Assembly: GCA_913020085.1 (NCBI GenBank)
Contig: CAJVZW010000001.1
Location: 124,001 to 188,000, forward strand
Length of the DNA: 64,000 nucleotides
Origin: an uncultured Pseudomonadota bacterium
GTDB taxonomy: Bacteria; Pseudomonadota; Gammaproteobacteria; Comchoanobacterales; Comchoanobacteraceae
Direction: 5' to 3'
Positions 60,781 to 64,000 of the stretch are shown here, in pieces (the stretch's first letter is position 1; every line of letters begins with the position of its first letter). The notes beneath the pieces were generated by a model. It saw only the letters and a program-made list of their open reading frames with translations. It was not told where the DNA came from and did no database searches. Made by a program: the position numbers and the translations under genes.

Positions 60781-62053
60781 GTTTCTAGAAGAAGTGGCTA
60801 ACGTCAAAGCCTTTCGTCTTAAGTCGAATCAGTTAATGGTTCTGGCGATGAAAGATCAGACGGCGCCTGTAGTAGGATTTCAGATAACGTATATGGTGGG
60901 ATCCAGAAATGAGACAACAGGTCATACTGGAGCGACACATTTGCTTGAGCATCTCATGTTTAAGGGCTCTAAAAATTATAACAAGGCGCTGGGGAACAAC
61001 ATCGACCGAATGGAAAATATTGGCGCTCAATTAAATGCCACTACCAGTTGGGATCGAACAAATTACTACATGGTACTGCCTAAAGATAACTTAGAAGAAA
61101 TTATTAAGATTGAAGCAGACCGTATGCGCAATGCATTTATTGATGAGGCCGATAAGATCTCAGAGATGCCTGTTGTGCGCAATGAGTTTGAACAAGGAGA
61201 AAATAGCCCAATTAATGCAATATTCAAGCAGCTATTAGCCACTGTGTATCAAGCACATCCTTATCACCACGATACGATAGGATGGTTGTCAGATATTGAA
61301 AACGTCAGCATTGAACGATTAAAACAATTTTACCATGATTTTTATTGGCCCGATAACGCGGTTTTATCTGTTGTGGGTGATTTTGATGAGGATGATCTTC
61401 TTACCAAGATTTACAACTCGTTTGGGCATATTCCACAATCAGATAATCCGATGCCTGATATTTATACTCAAGAGCCAGAACAAGAAGGTGAAAGACGATT
61501 TACTTTGAGACGCTCTGCCCCTGGGCACTCTGGGCTGGTCTGCATTGCATGGAAAGTGCCAAAAGGAACAGATCCTGAGCATATGGCCATACAGGTTCTG
61601 GGGCGAGCACTTGGTGATGGGAAAGCCAGCCGATTACACAAGGCCCTTGTTGACAAAGGACTTGCACTTTCAGCAAGTGTCTTTGATCATCCGACGCGAG
61701 ATCCAGGAATGCTTGCAGTTTTCGTGCACTTGGCGGTGGGTGTCGAGCATGAAAAAGTAGAGAGCATCGTTTATGAGGAGATTGATAAGATTGAAAAAAA
61801 TGGCCTGAGTAATGAGGAGTTAACGCGTTTGCGTCGATCTGTAAAAGTAACACAGGCATTTGCTATGGATCGCATTTCATCAAGATTGTCGTCACTCAAC
61901 GAGTCGATTGCCATTGGAGAATGGGCATATGACTTAAAGTATGTTGAGCGTTTTAACCAGGTGGACTCTAGGGCGGTTCAGGCAGTGATACGTAAGTATT
62001 GTGATGAGGATCAGCGCAATGTCGGATACTTTATTCCCAAAGGAGAGCAGTGA
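60764..62053 (+). CDS. M16 zinc metallopeptidase, catalytic subunit
   Basis: 429 residues with the inverted zinc motif HLLEH (His59, Glu62, His63) inside GATHLLEHLMFKGSKN and the downstream Glu region FEQGENSPINA. No clear signal peptide is seen at the N-terminus. It forms a pair with the next gene, which lacks the motif; such pairs make heterodimers like PqqL or mitochondrial processing peptidase. Start overlaps dsbB by 17 bp. Confidence 0.92.
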   Translation: MRENFEFLEEVANVKAFRLKSNQLMVLAMKDQTAPVVGFQITYMVGSRNETTGHTGATHLLEHLMFKGSKNYNKALGNNIDRMENIGAQLNATTSWDRTNYYMVLPKDNLEEIIKIEADRMRNAFIDEADKISEMPVVRNEFEQGENSPINAIFKQLLATVYQAHPYHHDTIGWLSDIENVSIERLKQFYHDFYWPDNAVLSVVGDFDEDDLLTKIYNSFGHIPQSDNPMPDIYTQEPEQEGERRFTLRRSAPGHSGLVCIAWKVPKGTDPEHMAIQVLGRALGDGKASRLHKALVDKGLALSASVFDHPTRDPGMLAVFVHLAVGVEHEKVESIVYEEIDKIEKNGLSNEELTRLRRSVKVTQAFAMDRISSRLSSLNESIAIGEWAYDLKYVERFNQVDSRAVQAVIRKYCDEDQRNVGYFIPKGEQ

Positions 62054-63291
62054 TGAAAAATATTAAAGTTCGTGAATTTCCAGGGGGTACGATTTATTAT
62101 CTAACAACGAATCGTCCAGATATCATCATTATGCGTGGCAGTTATTTGGGCGGTGATTTAAGAGCGCCTGATGAGGCACATGCCGATCTTATGGTCAGTA
62201 TGCTGGATCAAGGAACTTCTGATTATACACGTGATGAATTAAATGAGGAGCTAGAGTTACTTGGGGTAACGATAGACTTTGATTACGATACTCAGCGTAC
62301 ACGTTTTTCTGCATCGATGCTAAAAGACGTATGGAGAAAAGGGCTTGGATTATTAAAATCACAATTAACAGATAGTGCATTTGATTCTAATTGCTTTAAA
62401 ATTATGAAAGAGCGGATTATGGGTGAGCAGAACGAGCGGCTTTCAAATGCGAGAGAAATAGCCTCCATCGCTATGCTTGATGAGATATATCCTGATGGTC
62501 ATCCAAATCGAGTGCCAACAGTTCAGGCGATGATTGATCAGCTCAAAGCAGCAACGCTTGAATCCGTTAAATCCTATTATCTTGATCAGAGGATGAAAGG
62601 AGAGCTGAAAATTGTGCTGGTGGGTGATATTGATGAATCAATGATTGATGATATCGTATCGGAATTTTCAGGTTGGGATAAAGGTTCTTACTCGGTGCAA
62701 AAGCCCAAAAAACCTGCCCACAAAGCGGTGAAGAAAAGTAAAGAAATAACCATCCCAGGGAAAGTTAGTGCTGATGTGTTGCTGGGTCAGTCACTTCAAA
62801 TTGATCGACATCACAAAGATTTTCTCCCGCTAATGCTGGGGGTTGATGCGCTGGGCGGTAATTTCTCAGCCAGGTTGATTCGAACTATTCGTGATGAAAT
62901 GGGCCTAACTTATGGGATCTATAGCCATATTTCTGGAGTGTCAGATTTATCTGACGGATATTTATCGGTGTGGGCCAATTATCCACCTGATAAGATTTCA
63001 ACTGGGATAGAGCAAACGCTAGTATTATGTCGTGAATGGATCAATGGGTTAGGTGCACAGGAGCTTCTTGAAAGGCAGCAAGGGATATGTGGCCGTTTTG
63101 TCTTAAATCAGTCAAGTTGTTCAGGTATTGCTGGGTTAATTTTGCATTTTACAGAGCAGGGTTTTGGTCCTGATTATATCGAGCAGTATCCTAAGGACGT
63201 GATGACTGTGACTCTTGGAGAGGTCAATCAGGCAATCAAGCAATATATTGATCTGGATAATTTTATTGATGTCAAAGCAGGTTCTATATAA
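62053..63291 (+). CDS. M16 peptidase-like, non-catalytic subunit
   Basis: 412 residues, M16 fold without the HxxEH motif: the equivalent segment is RAPDEAHADLMVSMLDQGTS. The family's C-terminal NFSARLIRTIRDEMGLTYGI is well kept, consistent with a substrate-binding partner for the upstream peptidase. The ATG at 62053 shares a base with the upstream stop; a GTG one codon earlier is also possible. Overlaps uvrD by 8 bp. Confidence 0.9.
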   Translation: MKNIKVREFPGGTIYYLTTNRPDIIIMRGSYLGGDLRAPDEAHADLMVSMLDQGTSDYTRDELNEELELLGVTIDFDYDTQRTRFSASMLKDVWRKGLGLLKSQLTDSAFDSNCFKIMKERIMGEQNERLSNAREIASIAMLDEIYPDGHPNRVPTVQAMIDQLKAATLESVKSYYLDQRMKGELKIVLVGDIDESMIDDIVSEFSGWDKGSYSVQKPKKPAHKAVKKSKEITIPGKVSADVLLGQSLQIDRHHKDFLPLMLGVDALGGNFSARLIRTIRDEMGLTYGIYSHISGVSDLSDGYLSVWANYPPDKISTGIEQTLVLCREWINGLGAQELLERQQGICGRFVLNQSSCSGIAGLILHFTEQGFGPDYIEQYPKDVMTVTLGEVNQAIKQYIDLDNFIDVKAGSI

Positions 63292-64000
63292 GGGATAAGT
63301 TAGCATATTGGCTAAGCAGCCATTTTACTCCGCATGACTCAAAATGCACTTGTATTCTTACGTTTTCTCGGTCTCCTTCAATATTGAGAATCGTGCCATC
63401 ACCAAAAGTGCCATGGTGGACTCGTGCCCCCAGTCGATAAGGGTGAGATGGATTAACTTGACCTACTTGGCTAGTTGCATAGTTAGATTGAGTGGATCGT
63501 ACAGATAGAACTAGCTCTTTTGGGATCTCGCTGATAAAGCGTGAGGGTCTTTGGAACTGTTCTTTGCCGAATATTCGCCTGGTCTCTGCATTAGTTATGT
63601 ATAGTTTTTGACAAGCCCTAGTGATGCCGACATAGCAGAGTCGGCGCTCTTCTTCCAGTTCGTCATCATCTTGACCTGAGCCAAAGTGAGGAAATAGGCC
63701 CTCTTCCAGGCCAGTGAGAAATACATGGGTAAATTCAAGTCCCTTGGCCGCATGAACGGTCATAAGCTGGACAGCGTGTTTTTCATATTTTGCGTTATCT
63801 TGGGTTGCATCCAGTGTCATATGAGCCAGTGCAGTTCTTATATTATCTTCAATCAATTCACTATCTCTAAACTGACTCAAAGCAGTGACTAACTCGTCCA
63901 TGTTTTCAATTTTCGCAGTGTGCTCCATTGTTTTATTTGGATAAAGGCGCTTAAGGTCACTGGTTTCAATAAGATACTGTGCAAGCTCATCTGTGCGTTC
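63284..64000 (-). CDS. uvrD: DNA helicase II UvrD, C-terminal part (5' end outside window)
   Basis: Superfamily 1 helicase of nucleotide-excision and mismatch repair. The frame stays open to the window edge, giving about 238 C-terminal residues. LMTVHAAKGLEFTHVFLTGLEEGLFP (in parts) and RRLCYVGITRACQKLYIT are helicase motifs V and VI; GARVHHGTFGDGTILNIEGD is the Tudor-like C-terminal domain seen in UvrD/PcrA that contacts RNA polymerase. Confidence 0.95.
   Translation of the reverse strand, partial: ERTDELAQYLIETSDLKRLYPNKTMEHTAKIENMDELVTALSQFRDSELIEDNIRTALAHMTLDATQDNAKYEKHAVQLMTVHAAKGLEFTHVFLTGLEEGLFPHFGSGQDDDELEEERRLCYVGITRACQKLYITNAETRRIFGKEQFQRPSRFISEIPKELVLSVRSTQSNYATSQVGQVNPSHPYRLGARVHHGTFGDGTILNIEGDRENVRIQVHFESCGVKWLLSQYANLSLI

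Noticed and set aside
1-64000. CRISPR arrays, rRNA genes, phage genes and transposases
   Set aside because: No regularly spaced repeats, rRNA sequence, phage structural genes or transposase motifs were seen.

Overview
The window is chromosomal DNA of a gammaproteobacterium: fairly AT-rich, densely packed and free of transposases, phage genes and CRISPR arrays. Conserved neighbourhoods point to Gammaproteobacteria: lpxB-rnhB-dnaE; amgK-murU beside lptD-surA-rsmA; smpB divergent from ratA-rnfH; coaE-zapD facing mutT and secA; grpE-dnaK-dnaJ. Lineage-specific repeat proteins and membrane proteins, a shortened SurA, a SecA without its zinc tail and very tight packing suggest a streamlined, probably host-associated member, perhaps near Legionella/Coxiella-like groups. 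That placement is inference; no 16S gene is present.

Layout. 1-8.8 kb: lpxA (cut by the edge), an inverted lpxB, rnhB, dnaE, ung, alanine dehydrogenase and a leucyl aminopeptidase. 8.8-15.9 kb: an accessory stretch with two proteins built on a repeated IRGL/HDW motif, tRNA-Arg(UCG), two proteins of unknown function and a tandem pair of CPBP-type intramembrane proteases. That pair shares a 682-bp identical core and carries a relic of the neighbouring ferredoxin gene. 15.9-25.3 kb: ferredoxin, a GATase-bolA-grxD operon, a giant flavoprotein oxidoreductase, pabA-pabB, tmRNA, a cytochrome b561 and YggS. 25.4-31.6 kb: a coupled aroA-aroK-aroC-aroB-aroDE operon with the gene order and the AroD-AroE fusion known from Chlamydiae, divergent from folE-ycaR-hinT. 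31.5-34.2 kb: perM, smpB, ratA-rnfH, fur. 34.5-39.1 kb: three paralogous porin-like proteins with matching promoters. 39.1-47.5 kb: peptidoglycan recycling (amgK-murU), lptD-surA-rsmA, coaE-zapD, mutT. 47.9-55.2 kb: secA, a short DUF721/DciA-like protein, an SbmA/ABCD-like ABC transporter, and a carboxyltransferase-crotonase pair. 55.3-64 kb: an orphan PAS histidine kinase, dnaJ-dnaK-grpE, dsbB, an M16 peptidase pair and the 3' end of uvrD.

How it fits together. The shikimate operon makes chorismate, pabA-pabB convert it towards p-aminobenzoate, and folE opens the pterin branch, so the window holds most of the logic of de novo folate synthesis. Outer-membrane biogenesis is well represented: lpxA/lpxB, lptD, surA, secA, dsbB and the porins. 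Nine of thirteen convergent gene pairs overlap tail to tail, by 4 to 58 bp, which fits strong genome compaction.

The best candidates for new biology are the Chlamydiae-type aro operon, the duplicated CPBP locus with its gene-conversion footprint, the repeat-protein pair beside the tRNA, the carboxyltransferase-crotonase pair, and the unrecognised proteins at 11.35-13.55 kb and 44.65 kb.
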